Below, one piece after another: positions 8,798-17,830 of a stretch of 64,000 bases of DNA (positions within the stretch are counted from its first letter, which is position 1; every line of letters starts with the position of its first letter). A program made the translations under genes and the position numbers. The notes beneath the pieces are model-generated. The model worked only from the letters and a program-made list of their open reading frames with translations, did no database searches and was not told where the DNA came from. This DNA comes from Deltaproteobacteria bacterium (GTDB taxonomy: Bacteria; Myxococcota_A; Polyangia; HGW-17). The stretch is taken from contig JAFGWM010000015.1 in assembly GCA_016937155.1 (NCBI GenBank), positions 1 to 64,000 of the forward strand. Reading direction: 5' to 3'.

Positions 8798-10486
8798 ATG
8801 GGATTTGACACGTCAGGTATAAAAACTGTCGACTCTGAACAATTCAGAAATCTTTATGACCGCATTTTCCACCTGTCGGACAGTGGACTGGCCAGATACG
8901 ATTTTGTGAGAGAGATTGGCCCTGATCTTCTGTCTATTTTTGATTGTAAATTTCTAGAGTTTCGTTTTTTAAATGACGAAAATATAATTTCTTATTCTCT
9001 TAAATATCTCCGGGGGAAAAAAACATCAATAACGAGGGCAAAAACTCGTCTTAATCAGGACTCTTTCGATTGGTTCTGTATGAATATTCTTACTTCAAAG
9101 TTTGTTCTTTCCAGACCTTTCATTATTAATAACGGGGTTATAAAATCAAACAATATATCTGACATTCTGACCTCAGGTACTGTAACCAGAAATGTAGATT
9201 CCAGCAATTCTCCTCTTCAGATAGATGTCAGAACCCCCTATAAATCGGATTCTACACTGTTTATTCCTATGGTAGAGGGCAGAGCTGGAATTCTGGTTCT
9301 GGACAACTTCAGGAAAACCAAAATATCATCACTTGATTTGTATACGTATGAGCTTATCGCTCAAAGTCTTGGGACTGCTTTTCAGAATCAGGCTATTCAC
9401 AGCCAGTTAAAAGAGCGTGTGAAAGAGCTCACCTGCCTTTACGGAATAACAAAAGTCAGTGAAAATCCGGGAATCAGTCTGGAGGCAATGCTGCAACTTG
9501 TGGTCGAAAAACTTCCACCAGGCTGGCAGTATCCGTCAATAACCGTTGCCCGACTGATTCTTGACGGAATTACATATGCCACATTTAATTTTGATTCAAC
9601 AATCTGGTCTTTGAAGTCAGATATTATTGTCAGGGGGGAGATCAGAGGTTTTGTTGAAGTGGTTTATCTGGAAGAGAGGGAAACTCTGGACGAAGGACCT
9701 TTTCTTCGTGAAGAAAGAAATTTGATTAATGCAGTGGCTAATCAGGTGGGGTCAATAGTCGAAAGAAGACAGGCGGAGCAGGATAAAATTCTTTTACAGG
9801 AACAGTTAAGACATGCCGACAGACTGGCAACAATAGGACAACTTAGTGCTGGTGTTGCACATGAACTGAATGAGCCTCTTGCCAATATCCTGGGATTTGC
9901 CCAGTTAATAAGAAAAAACAATAAACTGGAATCTGAGGTGGATCACGATATTGAAAAAATTATTAAGGCATCCCTTTATGCCCGTGAGATAATTAGGAAA
10001 CTAATGGTTTTTTCACGTCAGACATCCACGAATAAACTGGAAATCAATCTGAATGATGTTATTTCGGAAGGTATGGGTCTTCTTTATTCCAGATGTGAAA
10101 AAGCAGGAATTGAAGTTGAGATGAAACTTGAGGAAAATCTCCCGCTGATAACTGCAGATCCCAGTGCGATAAATCAGGTTCTTGTCAACCTTGTTGTCAA
10201 CGCAATTCATGCCATGCCTGCAGGGGGAAAGCTTACAGTGAAGACTTCTTCAAGTTCTGAACAGCTTTCGATAGAAGTTTGCGATAATGGAGTGGGTATG
10301 CCCAGAGAGATAATGAGGCAGATTTTTATTCCATTTTACACTACCAAGGATGTCAATAAGGGCACCGGTTTAGGTTTACCTGTAGTGCATGGTATTGTTT
10401 CATCTCATGGTGGAGAAATTCTTGTGGAGAGCCAGGTAGGAAAAGGTAGCCGTTTCACAGTAAATCTACCTTTTGGAAAGGACTAG
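8798..10486 (+). CDS. Soluble GAF-domain sensor histidine kinase
   Basis: This 562-residue kinase has no membrane segment. Two GAF-like sensor regions (about 40-200 and 215-325) lead into a HisKA domain with the phosphoacceptor His355 in GVAHELNEPL. A HATPase domain follows with N-box 'NLVVNAIHAM', G1 DNGVGM and G2 GTGLGLP. It should autophosphorylate in response to a cytosolic small molecule or redox cue and pass the phosphate to the NtrC-type regulator encoded eight bases downstream. The ATG has GAGGAG nine bases upstream. Confidence 0.95.
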   Translation: MGFDTSGIKTVDSEQFRNLYDRIFHLSDSGLARYDFVREIGPDLLSIFDCKFLEFRFLNDENIISYSLKYLRGKKTSITRAKTRLNQDSFDWFCMNILTSKFVLSRPFIINNGVIKSNNISDILTSGTVTRNVDSSNSPLQIDVRTPYKSDSTLFIPMVEGRAGILVLDNFRKTKISSLDLYTYELIAQSLGTAFQNQAIHSQLKERVKELTCLYGITKVSENPGISLEAMLQLVVEKLPPGWQYPSITVARLILDGITYATFNFDSTIWSLKSDIIVRGEIRGFVEVVYLEERETLDEGPFLREERNLINAVANQVGSIVERRQAEQDKILLQEQLRHADRLATIGQLSAGVAHELNEPLANILGFAQLIRKNNKLESEVDHDIEKIIKASLYAREIIRKLMVFSRQTSTNKLEINLNDVISEGMGLLYSRCEKAGIEVEMKLEENLPLITADPSAINQVLVNLVVNAIHAMPAGGKLTVKTSSSSEQLSIEVCDNGVGMPREIMRQIFIPFYTTKDVNKGTGLGLPVVHGIVSSHGGEILVESQVGKGSRFTVNLPFGKD

Positions 10487-10494
10487 TTTAGGAA

Positions 10495-11847
10495 ATGATG
10501 GATAAAGAGTGGAATGAAACTATTCTTGTAGTTGATGACAGTCCTGATACGCTTGAAATAATCGCCAGAAATTTAAAATCAGTTGGGTTTGTTGTGTATA
10601 CTGCCAACAGTGTTACTGAAGCTATATCAGTTCTCGATGAGATCGCTGTCAATCTGGTTATTACGGATTATAAAATGCCGCGGATTACAGGAATGGATCT
10701 TATAAGGCATGTCAGAGAAAACTATGAATCCACTCAGGTTATGATGATCACAGGATATGCGACTATTGAAGGTGCTGTTAAGGCAGTAAAATATGGAGCG
10801 GAAGAGTATCTGGCAAAACCCTTTACTGATGAAGAGCTTATTGAAGCGGTGAAAAGGGTTATTTCCAGAGCCAGATTGAGAAAATCCGGTTCAATGGATG
10901 ATTCCAGAGACGGAATGAGCAATTTTGGTCTTCTAGGGGAAAGTGACCCTATGCAGAAGGTTTTTTCCACTATTCATAAGGCTGCGCAGATCAGCGCCAC
11001 AGTACTGATCACAGGAGAAAGCGGCACTGGAAAAGAACTTGTTGCAAGGGCGATTCACTATTCTTCAAAAAGGGCCAGTGCAACCTTTGTTCCAATAAAC
11101 TGTGGTGGAATACCTGAAGGTCTTCTGGAAAGTGAGCTTTTTGGGTACGTAAAAGGAGCGTTTACAGGTGCTTCTGAAAGTCGGGCTGGATTTTTCCAGA
11201 CTGGAGACGGTGGTACGATTTTTCTGGATGAAATAAGTGAAACATCGCTTGCCATGCAGGTTAAACTCCTTCGTGTACTTCAGGAAAAAGAAGTCTGTAT
11301 GGTGGGTTCTCATAAGAGCCGTAAAGTAAATGTAAGAATCCTTGCTGCAACCAACAAGGATCTTTTAAAACTGGTGGAAAAAGGAATCTTCAGAGAGGAT
11401 CTCTTTTACAGGTTGAATGTTATCACAATTTACATTCCTCCGTTGAGAGAGAGGGAGGGTGATATTGTTTTACTTGCCAGACACTTTGCTAAAAAGTTTG
11501 CCCGGGAAATGAACATCAATCCTCCAAAGTTCACCGGTACATTTATGGACGTTTTAATGGGATATCATTGGCCTGGTAATGTCAGGGAACTGGAAAACCT
11601 TATTCAGAGGCTTATTGTTATGGTTGATAAGGCAGTTATCGATGTTACGGATCTGCCTCCGCATATGAGATTCAGTGCAGTAAGGGGCCAAAGTGGTCCG
11701 TTAAGGACCCTTGCAGAGGTTGAAACAGAGCATATCAGAAATGTACTGGCGGCATCAGGGGGCAATAAAACCAAGGCTGCTCAGATCCTTGGAATAGATC
11801 GTAAAACACTGAGAAACAAGCTTGGCTCTTCTGAGTTGGATGAATAA
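10495..11847 (+). CDS. NtrC-family sigma-54-dependent response regulator
   Basis: The 450-residue protein has a receiver domain (about 1-125; phosphoacceptor Asp58 in ITDYKMP, Lys in LAKPF), a sigma-54 activation AAA+ domain (about 150-375) with Walker A GESGTGKE, the GAFTGA loop that contacts sigma-54, and a Fis-type helix-turn-helix ([16 protein letters not shown]) at the end. It is paired with the kinase directly upstream. A perfect -24/-12 promoter stands 160 bp downstream in front of a small Cys-rich gene, the obvious local target. Two adjacent ATG codons (10495, 10498) can serve as start. Confidence 0.96.
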   Translation: MMDKEWNETILVVDDSPDTLEIIARNLKSVGFVVYTANSVTEAISVLDEIAVNLVITDYKMPRITGMDLIRHVRENYESTQVMMITGYATIEGAVKAVKYGAEEYLAKPFTDEELIEAVKRVISRARLRKSGSMDDSRDGMSNFGLLGESDPMQKVFSTIHKAAQISATVLITGESGTGKELVARAIHYSSKRASATFVPINCGGIPEGLLESELFGYVKGAFTGASESRAGFFQTGDGGTIFLDEISETSLAMQVKLLRVLQEKEVCMVGSHKSRKVNVRILAATNKDLLKLVEKGIFREDLFYRLNVITIYIPPLREREGDIVLLARHFAKKFAREMNINPPKFTGTFMDVLMGYHWPGNVRELENLIQRLIVMVDKAVIDVTDLPPHMRFSAVRGQSGPLRTLAEVETEHIRNVLAASGGNKTKAAQILGIDRKTLRNKLGSSELDE

Positions 11848-11852
11848 AAAAC

Positions 11853-11887
11853 CGGGTATTAATTCCCCATTGGAGGATTAATACCCG
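11853..11887. terminator. 11-bp perfect hairpin behind the NtrC gene
   Basis: CGGGTATTAAT and ATTAATACCCG form a perfect 11-bp stem with a 13-base loop, five bases after the regulator's stop codon. On the plus strand it is followed by TAAAATTATG, a poor T tract. On the minus strand it is followed by TTTTTTATTC, a good one. It could therefore also stop minus-strand transcription coming from the M28 peptidase gene. Confidence 0.6.
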
Positions 11888-12006
11888 TAAAATTATGTAT
11901 TCATGAGTCAAAATCTGAATTGAAATTTTATAACAACATCTCTTAGTTAATTGAAATCAAAAAGTAATATCCGGGGGATTTGATTTGACCGACTTTATGT
12001 GAATTC

Positions 12007-12021
12007 TGGCACACAGATTGC
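12007..12021 (+). promoter_or_regulatory. Sigma-54 (-24/-12) promoter
   Basis: TGGCAC-N5-TTGC is an exact match to the RpoN consensus. It ends 58 bp before the ATG of the small Cys-rich gene. It is adjacent to an NtrC-family activator gene, which supports function. Upstream sequence 11888-12000 should hold the enhancer sites but I see no clear palindrome there. Confidence 0.85.
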
Positions 12022-12079
12022 GATTATGTACATCAGAAACACTAACTGCCTTTTATGGCAATTATAAAGGAGTATTAAA

Positions 12080-12349
12080 ATGGTTCTAAATCCGGTAATC
12101 AGTGGAATTTGTGTCAGTTGTTCCAAATCATCTACCTGCAGTTTTCTCAGAAATTCAAAAACGCCAGTTCAGTTCTGTGAGGAATTCGAAACTCTCAGTG
12201 CTAATTCACCCAGCAGTTTATCCACCTCGAATTATATAAATTATGAACATGCACGTGCACTGGGTGTATGCTTCAATTGCGATCATCGGGACAGTTGCAG
12301 TAATTTGTCCACAACAGATATTAAATACAGCTGTGAAAATTATCAGTGA
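12080..12349 (+). CDS. Small Cys-rich protein with two C-x2-C-x5-C motifs, sigma-54 controlled
   Basis: The 89-residue protein holds two tandem copies of a pattern C-x2-C-x5-C...C-E-[EN]-[FY]: the first begins CVSCSKSSTC and ends FCEEFE, the second begins CFNCDHRDSC and ends SCENYQ. Eight spaced cysteines suggest two metal or Fe-S sites. There is no signal peptide, so it is cytosolic. It follows a perfect sigma-54 promoter and has AAAGGAG upstream of ATG. It is probably the output of the adjacent kinase/NtrC pair. I do not recognise the family by name; a redox or metal-linked role is inference. Confidence 0.82.
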   Translation: MVLNPVISGICVSCSKSSTCSFLRNSKTPVQFCEEFETLSANSPSSLSTSNYINYEHARALGVCFNCDHRDSCSNLSTTDIKYSCENYQ

Positions 12350-13293
12350 TTCTGAAGATTTCTGATTATATCTGTCACAGCCTTTGCCGTTGCTACAATT
12401 TTATCAAAGTTGATTTTATCTATTGTGTCGCTTTCAGCATGATAATCTTTATGAAGACCAGTGGAAAAAAAGATTGTGGGTATCCCTTTTTTATTGAAGG
12501 GTATGCTGTCGTAATAATAATCTGCACCGAAACTACGGATAAGTGATTCTCCAAGAAGTATTGGAGATAACATGTTTTTTTCACAGTTTGTGGTTATCGT
12601 TTTTTCAACGTTTTTAGAAATTCCATCTGTTATTATTCCAATACCCATCGGTGAGGATTTTTTCATAATTATTCCAAAAAATTCCCGTCCCACCATATCA
12701 AGGTTAATCATCAGTTTTGTTTTTTTAACAAGACTTTCATTTTCCTTTACGAATGCTTTTGATCCCTTCAGTCCCATTTCTTCACCACTGAAAAAAATGA
12801 AACAAACATTCAATTTTTCTTTTGAAGAATTAAGTAACCGAATGATTTCCATGACTGCACTTACGCCTGAAGCGTTATCGTCTGCTCCTGGGAAGAGATG
12901 ATTTCCAGATTTTCCAAGATGATCAAAGTGAGCTCCTACCAGAACGAACTTTTCAGAAACAGGGTTTAAACATCCAAAAACATTCTGTTCTGTTCCTCTG
13001 GAATCGGAATATTTGATCATAAAATCATTTTTGAAAGGAATCATTTCCATAGTCTGCATGAATTTCTTTAAAAATTCTGCAGTTTTCAGACTATCGGCGG
13101 TGAATGATTTTCTACCGTTAAGGGAAACCAGATATTTCATATCGTCCTTAACCCTGTCTACAGATGTTTTCTCAGGATTTTTCCTTAGGACATCAGATTT
13201 TTTTTCCCTGCTGACTTCTTCCTCACGAGAACATCTTGATTGTGCAATAAAAAGTATCACTATTGTTACATTGAAAAATTTCTTAAAAAACAT
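12343..13293 (-). CDS. M28-family zinc aminopeptidase, exported
   Basis: The 316-residue protein has the M28 di-zinc peptidase signatures: VGAHFDHLG (first His-Asp), 'GADDNASGVSA' (bridging Asp), 'FSGEEMGLKGS' (catalytic Glu-Glu), 'MINLDMVG' (Asp) and 'DYHAESDTID' (last His). An N-terminal hydrophobic segment ends near a Cys (AQSRC), but this is a poor lipobox, so it may be a signal anchor or a periplasmic protein. I chose ATG 13293 because it starts at the signal segment; an in-frame ATG 19 codons earlier adds a charged extension. It overlaps the Cys-rich gene by 7 bp, convergently. Confidence 0.92.
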   Translation of the reverse strand: MFFKKFFNVTIVILFIAQSRCSREEEVSREKKSDVLRKNPEKTSVDRVKDDMKYLVSLNGRKSFTADSLKTAEFLKKFMQTMEMIPFKNDFMIKYSDSRGTEQNVFGCLNPVSEKFVLVGAHFDHLGKSGNHLFPGADDNASGVSAVMEIIRLLNSSKEKLNVCFIFFSGEEMGLKGSKAFVKENESLVKKTKLMINLDMVGREFFGIIMKKSSPMGIGIITDGISKNVEKTITTNCEKNMLSPILLGESLIRSFGADYYYDSIPFNKKGIPTIFFSTGLHKDYHAESDTIDKINFDKIVATAKAVTDIIRNLQNH

Positions 13294-13434
13294 AGAAAGG
13301 TTCCATTCTGTGTTTAAGTTTACTTTCCTGTCAAATGATTTGTAATACATATTACAATATATATCCAGTTGACGTATGGATAAAAATATATATTCCTCTA
13401 AATTATACTTATTAGCCTTTTTAGGGAGCAGATG

Positions 13435-15609
13435 ATGAAAAAAATTGTTTTATTCATGTTTTTTATTTCTGGCTGTAGTTTTAATTCAGGTGTTCCCTCT
13501 GGAATCTTTGATGATTTTGATGAGATTTGTGGAAATGGTAAAGTGGAGGGGAGCGAAATTTGTGATGGTTCAGACCTGAATGGAAATTCATGTTACATTT
13601 TAGGTTATGAATCCGGTGATTTAGGGTGCTGGAAGAATTGTACTTTCAACACTTCCCGCTGTACAGGGATAATTCCGACCTGCGGAAATAATGTCAAGGA
13701 ACCAACCGAAGACTGTGATGGAATTAATATTCCTGATGTTTCATGCGATGAACTTGGTCTCGGAGAGGGAACCATAAAGTGTACTGATACCTGTCGGTTG
13801 GATGTTACAGCGTGCAGTGGGTATACTCATGTCTGTGGAGACAGCATGATAACAGGTGAAGAGGAGTGTGATCTTTCTGATATTGGAGGAAATACCTGCG
13901 AAGATCTGGGATGGTATGATGGTATTGTTACATGTAACTCAGAATGCAGACTTGACATAACAGACTGTGAGGATAACGGCTGGTGTGGGAACGAGATAGC
14001 TGACACCCCTTTCGAAGAGTGTGAAGGTTCTGATATGGCAGGTGAAACCTGTGAAAGTCTGGGCTATTATGGTGGAAATTTAAGCTGTTCAGATAACTGC
14101 ACTTTTAATATAAGTGATTGTGAAAATTATGGATGGTGTGGGGATAATATACTTGATTCAACTGAGGGTGAAGTTTGTGATGGAGAAGCTGAGATTTCTG
14201 ACACCTGCCAGGATCTGGGCTATTATGGAGGGGAATTATACTGCAATAATGACTGCCAGTATAATACATTACTTTGTGAAATCGAGGGGAGATGTGGCGA
14301 TGGCGCTGTTCAGGAGGATTATGGAGAAGACTGTGACGGTGTTACAGGAAATCTGGGTACCTGTCAGATCGCAGGTTTTTTCGCAGGAGTAATCGGGTGC
14401 AGGTTTGATTGTGCTTTTGATGTTTCTACCTGTGTTCGCACTGCTCAGTGGGGTACATCCAGTGGAGACAAGCTTTATGATATTATAAAGGATGAGGAGG
14501 GAAGAATTCTCGTTTCAGGCAGAACTCAGGGTGATTTATATGATGAGAATATTGGCGGGCGAGATGCTGTTGTCGCTAAGTTTGACATTTATGGCAATAT
14601 TATCTGGGGGGTACAGTACGGAAGCACTGGTGATGAAAGGGCTTATGGAGTTACTGTGGATGATTCAGGGGATATTTTTGTTGCCGGCAGAACCAATGGG
14701 AATTTTGATGGAAATACACGAATAGGTGGAGATGATATTTTTCTTTCGAAAATATCGTCTGACGGATCAGTTATCTGGAGTATTCAGGAGGGAAGTGACA
14801 GTAACGATTATGCTGTTGATGCTTTTTCGGATGATGGCAATGTATATATTACCGGTCGGACTCAGGGTGATCTTGCAGCACATGAAAATGCAGGTGGCAA
14901 CGATGTGTTTCTGTTGAAATATGATAATTCAGGTAACAGGATCTGGGCATTTCAGGATGGCACTTCTGATGATGACGAGGGATATGCTCTGACAGTAGAT
15001 GTAGCTGGGGATATTTTAGTTTGCGGGCGAACACAGGGAGATTTTCATGAGAATATCAGTTCCGGTGGAGATGATTTTTTTATTATGAAAATTAATTCTG
15101 ATGGTTATCTTGTGTGGGCAAGGCAGTATGGTACGAGTGGAAATGATGTTTGTAGTACTGTTTATGCTGACTCTCAGGGCTTTATTTATGTGGCAGGATA
15201 CACAAATGGTAGCTTTCCAGGATTCACGGCAGCGGGTAATAACGACTTATTTGTAGCAAAACTTTCTATTTCCGGTGATATCTTGTGGTATCACCAAAAT
15301 GGAAACAATCAGGTTCAGAGTGCTACTTCAATAACTGGTGATTCCCAGTTTGTTTATGTATCTGGTAGTACTGTTGATGGAATTGATGACATTCCTGATG
15401 AAGGTCAAAGTGATGTTTTTATCTCAACTCTCACAGTAGACGGGTCTCCGGTAGAGTCAGTTATATACGGTGGACCCAATAACGAATATGGTAATTCAAT
15501 GGTCAGGATGGAGAACGGAAATTTGTGTATTGCCGGATATACAAACGGTTTATTTGGAGAATCTTCTTCGGGCGGAGATGATATGTTCGTTTTTTGTCAT
15601 CACAATTAA
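13435..15609 (+). CDS. Surface lipoprotein: six Cys-rich repeats plus SBBP beta-propeller
   Basis: A signal peptide with lipobox ISGC is followed by six repeats of about 45-50 residues (residues 30-325). Each has the pattern CG[ND]..[-]x(4-8)E-x-CDG...C..LG[YF]..G.L.C...C.[FL]D..[ST]C, the Myxococcus-type Cys-rich repeat. The second half (about 335-724) contains about seven beta-propeller repeats: a start like 'YGVTVDDSGDIFVAGRT.G.F', then 'GGDD.F..K...DG...W..Q.G'. Such proteins are exported and probably surface-bound. ATG 13435 is preceded by GGGAG; the adjacent ATG 13432 is possible. Monocistronic. Confidence 0.88.
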   Translation: MKKIVLFMFFISGCSFNSGVPSGIFDDFDEICGNGKVEGSEICDGSDLNGNSCYILGYESGDLGCWKNCTFNTSRCTGIIPTCGNNVKEPTEDCDGINIPDVSCDELGLGEGTIKCTDTCRLDVTACSGYTHVCGDSMITGEEECDLSDIGGNTCEDLGWYDGIVTCNSECRLDITDCEDNGWCGNEIADTPFEECEGSDMAGETCESLGYYGGNLSCSDNCTFNISDCENYGWCGDNILDSTEGEVCDGEAEISDTCQDLGYYGGELYCNNDCQYNTLLCEIEGRCGDGAVQEDYGEDCDGVTGNLGTCQIAGFFAGVIGCRFDCAFDVSTCVRTAQWGTSSGDKLYDIIKDEEGRILVSGRTQGDLYDENIGGRDAVVAKFDIYGNIIWGVQYGSTGDERAYGVTVDDSGDIFVAGRTNGNFDGNTRIGGDDIFLSKISSDGSVIWSIQEGSDSNDYAVDAFSDDGNVYITGRTQGDLAAHENAGGNDVFLLKYDNSGNRIWAFQDGTSDDDEGYALTVDVAGDILVCGRTQGDFHENISSGGDDFFIMKINSDGYLVWARQYGTSGNDVCSTVYADSQGFIYVAGYTNGSFPGFTAAGNNDLFVAKLSISGDILWYHQNGNNQVQSATSITGDSQFVYVSGSTVDGIDDIPDEGQSDVFISTLTVDGSPVESVIYGGPNNEYGNSMVRMENGNLCIAGYTNGLFGESSSGGDDMFVFCHHN

Positions 15610-15730
15610 TTGAAATATTAAAAAAAACAACGCAATAAACTATTATGGAACGCTGCTTCCGATTTTTTCTTCCAATGTTACTTGTGTTGTGGTAATTTTT
15701 TCAGGATGAAGTTATTTAAGGAGGTGTTTG

Positions 15731-16195
15731 ATGAAAAGCAGTAGAAAACTTGTAGCAGGAGTTATAATCGCGGTATTTGCGGTTACAGCAGGATGTGGAT
15801 ATTTTTTGCATCCTGAACGTCGAAACAGAGGAGTTGCCGGTGGCCGAATCGATACAGGAGCTCTGGTTATGGATATCCTGTGGCTTATTCCGGGAATTGT
15901 TCCGGGTGTAATTGCTCTTTTAGTTGATTTCACTACAGGAGCAATCTATGGACCCTCATCTTTGGCTAAAACTTCTAAGGACGGAAACACTCTTTACCTT
16001 ACTGCAGGGCGAACAGTCAGGTTTTCACAGAAAAAAACAGATCGTTTCAACCTGAAACTTGTTTCAGGGGAAAGGATCATTGCCGAGGGTAGTGATTTAA
16101 TACGAATTCCAAAAGAGAAAGGGAAAAACCTGCAGTTAATTGCCACAAATTCTATTGGTAAGACTGCTACTTTCAGCGTTGTAATAGTTGATTAA
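15731..16195 (+). CDS. Small lipoprotein with two membrane-like segments
   Basis: The 154-residue protein has a signal peptide with lipobox TAGC, a 'HPERRNR' stretch, then a long hydrophobic region (about 45-75) ending in VDFTTGAIYGP. That layout recalls a family of predicted lipoproteins with a GAIYxP motif in Gram-negative bacteria. The C-terminal part is a small beta-rich domain. Function unknown. The start is decided by AAGGAGGTG seven bases before ATG 15731. Confidence 0.75.
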   Translation: MKSSRKLVAGVIIAVFAVTAGCGYFLHPERRNRGVAGGRIDTGALVMDILWLIPGIVPGVIALLVDFTTGAIYGPSSLAKTSKDGNTLYLTAGRTVRFSQKKTDRFNLKLVSGERIIAEGSDLIRIPKEKGKNLQLIATNSIGKTATFSVVIVD

Positions 16196-16277
16196 CCCGC
16201 CTGTCTGTTGTTTTTCCTGACCTGAAATCCCCGTTTTTATATATTGCATATTGACATCTGTGTTTTTTTCGATAATT

Positions 16278-16306
16278 TAACACTGTTAAATATTTTAACA
16301 GTGTTA
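16278..16306. promoter_or_regulatory. Perfect 13-bp palindromic operator of the flavodoxin/TetR operon
   Basis: TAACACTGTTAAA-TAT-TTTAACAGTGTTA is a perfect inverted repeat whose right arm ends just before the ribosome-binding GGAG of the flavodoxin gene. A consensus -35 TTGACA stands at 16251-16256; the -10 is unclear (TAATTT at 16-bp spacing). The size and perfection fit a TetR dimer site, and a TetR gene is the second gene of this operon, so autorepression is likely. Confidence 0.75.
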
Positions 16307-16315
16307 GGAGTTGAA

Positions 16316-16798
16316 ATGAAAACCCTGGTTATTTATTCATCAAAACATGGTTCATCTGAGGAATTTGCTAAAATTATTTCTGAAAAAATCAACAATTGTG
16401 AGATTACAAGTGTTGAAAATGTGAGTGAAAAAAACCTTTGTGATTATAACCATTTAGTTATTGGGAGCAGCATTTATGCTGGCAAATTTTCAAAGAAATT
16501 TAATAATTTTATTCAGGAAAACCTGAAAATACTGCTTGATAAAAAACTGGGAGTATTTGTAATTGGGGGCATTGAAAGTCAGTATCTGAAAACCGCCTCT
16601 TCACAACTCCCTGAATCCATAATCAACCATGCATGTGCTGTTGTATACGGTGGATATAAATATGATTTCAACAGAATGAATTTTTTTGAAAAATTTATTG
16701 TTAAAATTGTATCCAAAACCGGGAAATCTATTGATGCACTGAAACCGAAAAATGCTGATGCATTAATTGCTTCATTGAATGGTGAAAAAAATGCATAA
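16316..16798 (+). CDS. Flavodoxin-domain protein (HemG/flavodoxin-like)
   Basis: The 160-residue protein starts with the flavodoxin FMN-phosphate loop 'VIYSSKHGSSEEFA', followed by 'LVIGSSIYAGKFSKKFNNF' and 'KLGVFVIGG'. These fit the flavodoxin/menaquinone-dependent protoporphyrinogen oxidase (HemG)-like group. It should bind FMN and carry electrons in the cytosol. ATG 16316 has TTAGGAG upstream and is preferred over an ATG 24 codons earlier that lies before the operator. It is the first gene of an operon with a TetR regulator and an FMN-binding membrane protein. Confidence 0.88.
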   Translation: MKTLVIYSSKHGSSEEFAKIISEKINNCEITSVENVSEKNLCDYNHLVIGSSIYAGKFSKKFNNFIQENLKILLDKKLGVFVIGGIESQYLKTASSQLPESIINHACAVVYGGYKYDFNRMNFFEKFIVKIVSKTGKSIDALKPKNADALIASLNGEKNA

Positions 16799-17408
16799 CG
16801 GGGAAGAAAGAGCCAGTAGTCTGAGGGGAGTATTTTTAGCGGCAGCAGACAGGATAATTGAAAAATATGGAGCAGATGGACTAAGTGTACGCAAAATAGC
16901 CGCCGCTGCCGGTTACTCCTATGCTGCAATTTATTCATATTTTGAAAATATAGGTGTTTTAAAGGCATGGCTGGTAAAAGACTATCTTGAGGAGTCTGCG
17001 GATTATGTTGAGAAACAGTACACCAAAGGACATGAAACCTACTGTGACCTTAAGAAAATATTATTTTCTTACTGTGATTTTTTCTATAAGAACCCTGAAA
17101 AATTTTCCATTATTTTTGTATCCGGAAACATTGATAATAATCAGTTATCATTGCCACCTGAACTGATTGATTTTTTTTCAAGACCTCCTCGTGTTTCACG
17201 TATGCATTTCAATGTTATATATTCAATTCTTTCTCAAAAGGGGTATAAAAAGAAGGATATTGAAGTTTATTCTGATATTTGCAGTTCTTATCTTCACGGA
17301 AAACTATCGTACTATCTATATCGTGAGAAAAATAAGAAATTAGAAGAGTTTATGGATGATATTTACACTGGATATTCTTTAATTTTAAGGGAGGGTACTT
17401 CCATATGA
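16779..17408 (+). CDS. TetR-family transcriptional regulator
   Basis: The 209-residue protein has the N-terminal TetR helix-turn-helix ('AADRIIEKYGADGLSVRKIA', then 'GYSYAAIYSYFENIGVL') and an all-helical ligand domain. It overlaps the flavodoxin gene by 20 bp; an ATG four codons in (16791) is an alternative start. Its stop overlaps the next gene's ATG (ATGA). It probably represses its own operon through the palindrome before the flavodoxin gene. The ligand may be a flavin, quinone or other redox compound (inference). Confidence 0.93.
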   Translation: MVKKMHNGEERASSLRGVFLAAADRIIEKYGADGLSVRKIAAAAGYSYAAIYSYFENIGVLKAWLVKDYLEESADYVEKQYTKGHETYCDLKKILFSYCDFFYKNPEKFSIIFVSGNIDNNQLSLPPELIDFFSRPPRVSRMHFNVIYSILSQKGYKKKDIEVYSDICSSYLHGKLSYYLYREKNKKLEEFMDDIYTGYSLILREGTSI

Positions 17409-17830
17409 AAAAATGGAAAAAAGTACTATTAATATCGGTTGGTGTAACTGCTTTAGTTTTGGGCTCAATGAGAATTTATCTTCATGTGATCGCAATAAAA
17501 TATGCTTCAGGTGTAAGAATTGATCATGCAGGTTTTTCTAAAGCATTAAGTGGAATTTCTGATGGCAAATATATGTCTTCTCTGGAAAATCCTCCTTTTA
17601 TGAAAGTTAAACTGAATGTGGAAATTTCCGGTGGTAAAATTAAATCCATAAATATTTTAAGCCATGAAACCGGGAAGAAAAAGTCTGAGGAAATTGTCGG
17701 TAGAATAATCAAAAGGCAGTCACTGAAGGTTGATTCTGTTTCGGGGGCAACAGCTTCATCAAAGATGATACTCAAAGCCGTTGAGAAGGCTGTGATAAAT
17801 AATTATTCGCAGAATTCCTCACGAAACTGA
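17405..17830 (+). CDS. Membrane-anchored FMN-binding domain protein
   Basis: The 141-residue protein has one N-terminal membrane segment (about 7-28) and an FMN_bind domain ending in the motif VDSVSGATASS. In RnfG/NqrC-type proteins the Thr of SGAT carries covalently linked FMN. It would sit outside the inner membrane and exchange electrons with another carrier, plausibly the flavodoxin of the same operon through a membrane partner (inference). The ATG overlaps the TetR stop. The 3' end overlaps the convergent lipoprotein gene by 28 bp. Confidence 0.88.
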   Translation: MKKWKKVLLISVGVTALVLGSMRIYLHVIAIKYASGVRIDHAGFSKALSGISDGKYMSSLENPPFMKVKLNVEISGGKIKSINILSHETGKKKSEEIVGRIIKRQSLKVDSVSGATASSKMILKAVEKAVINNYSQNSSRN

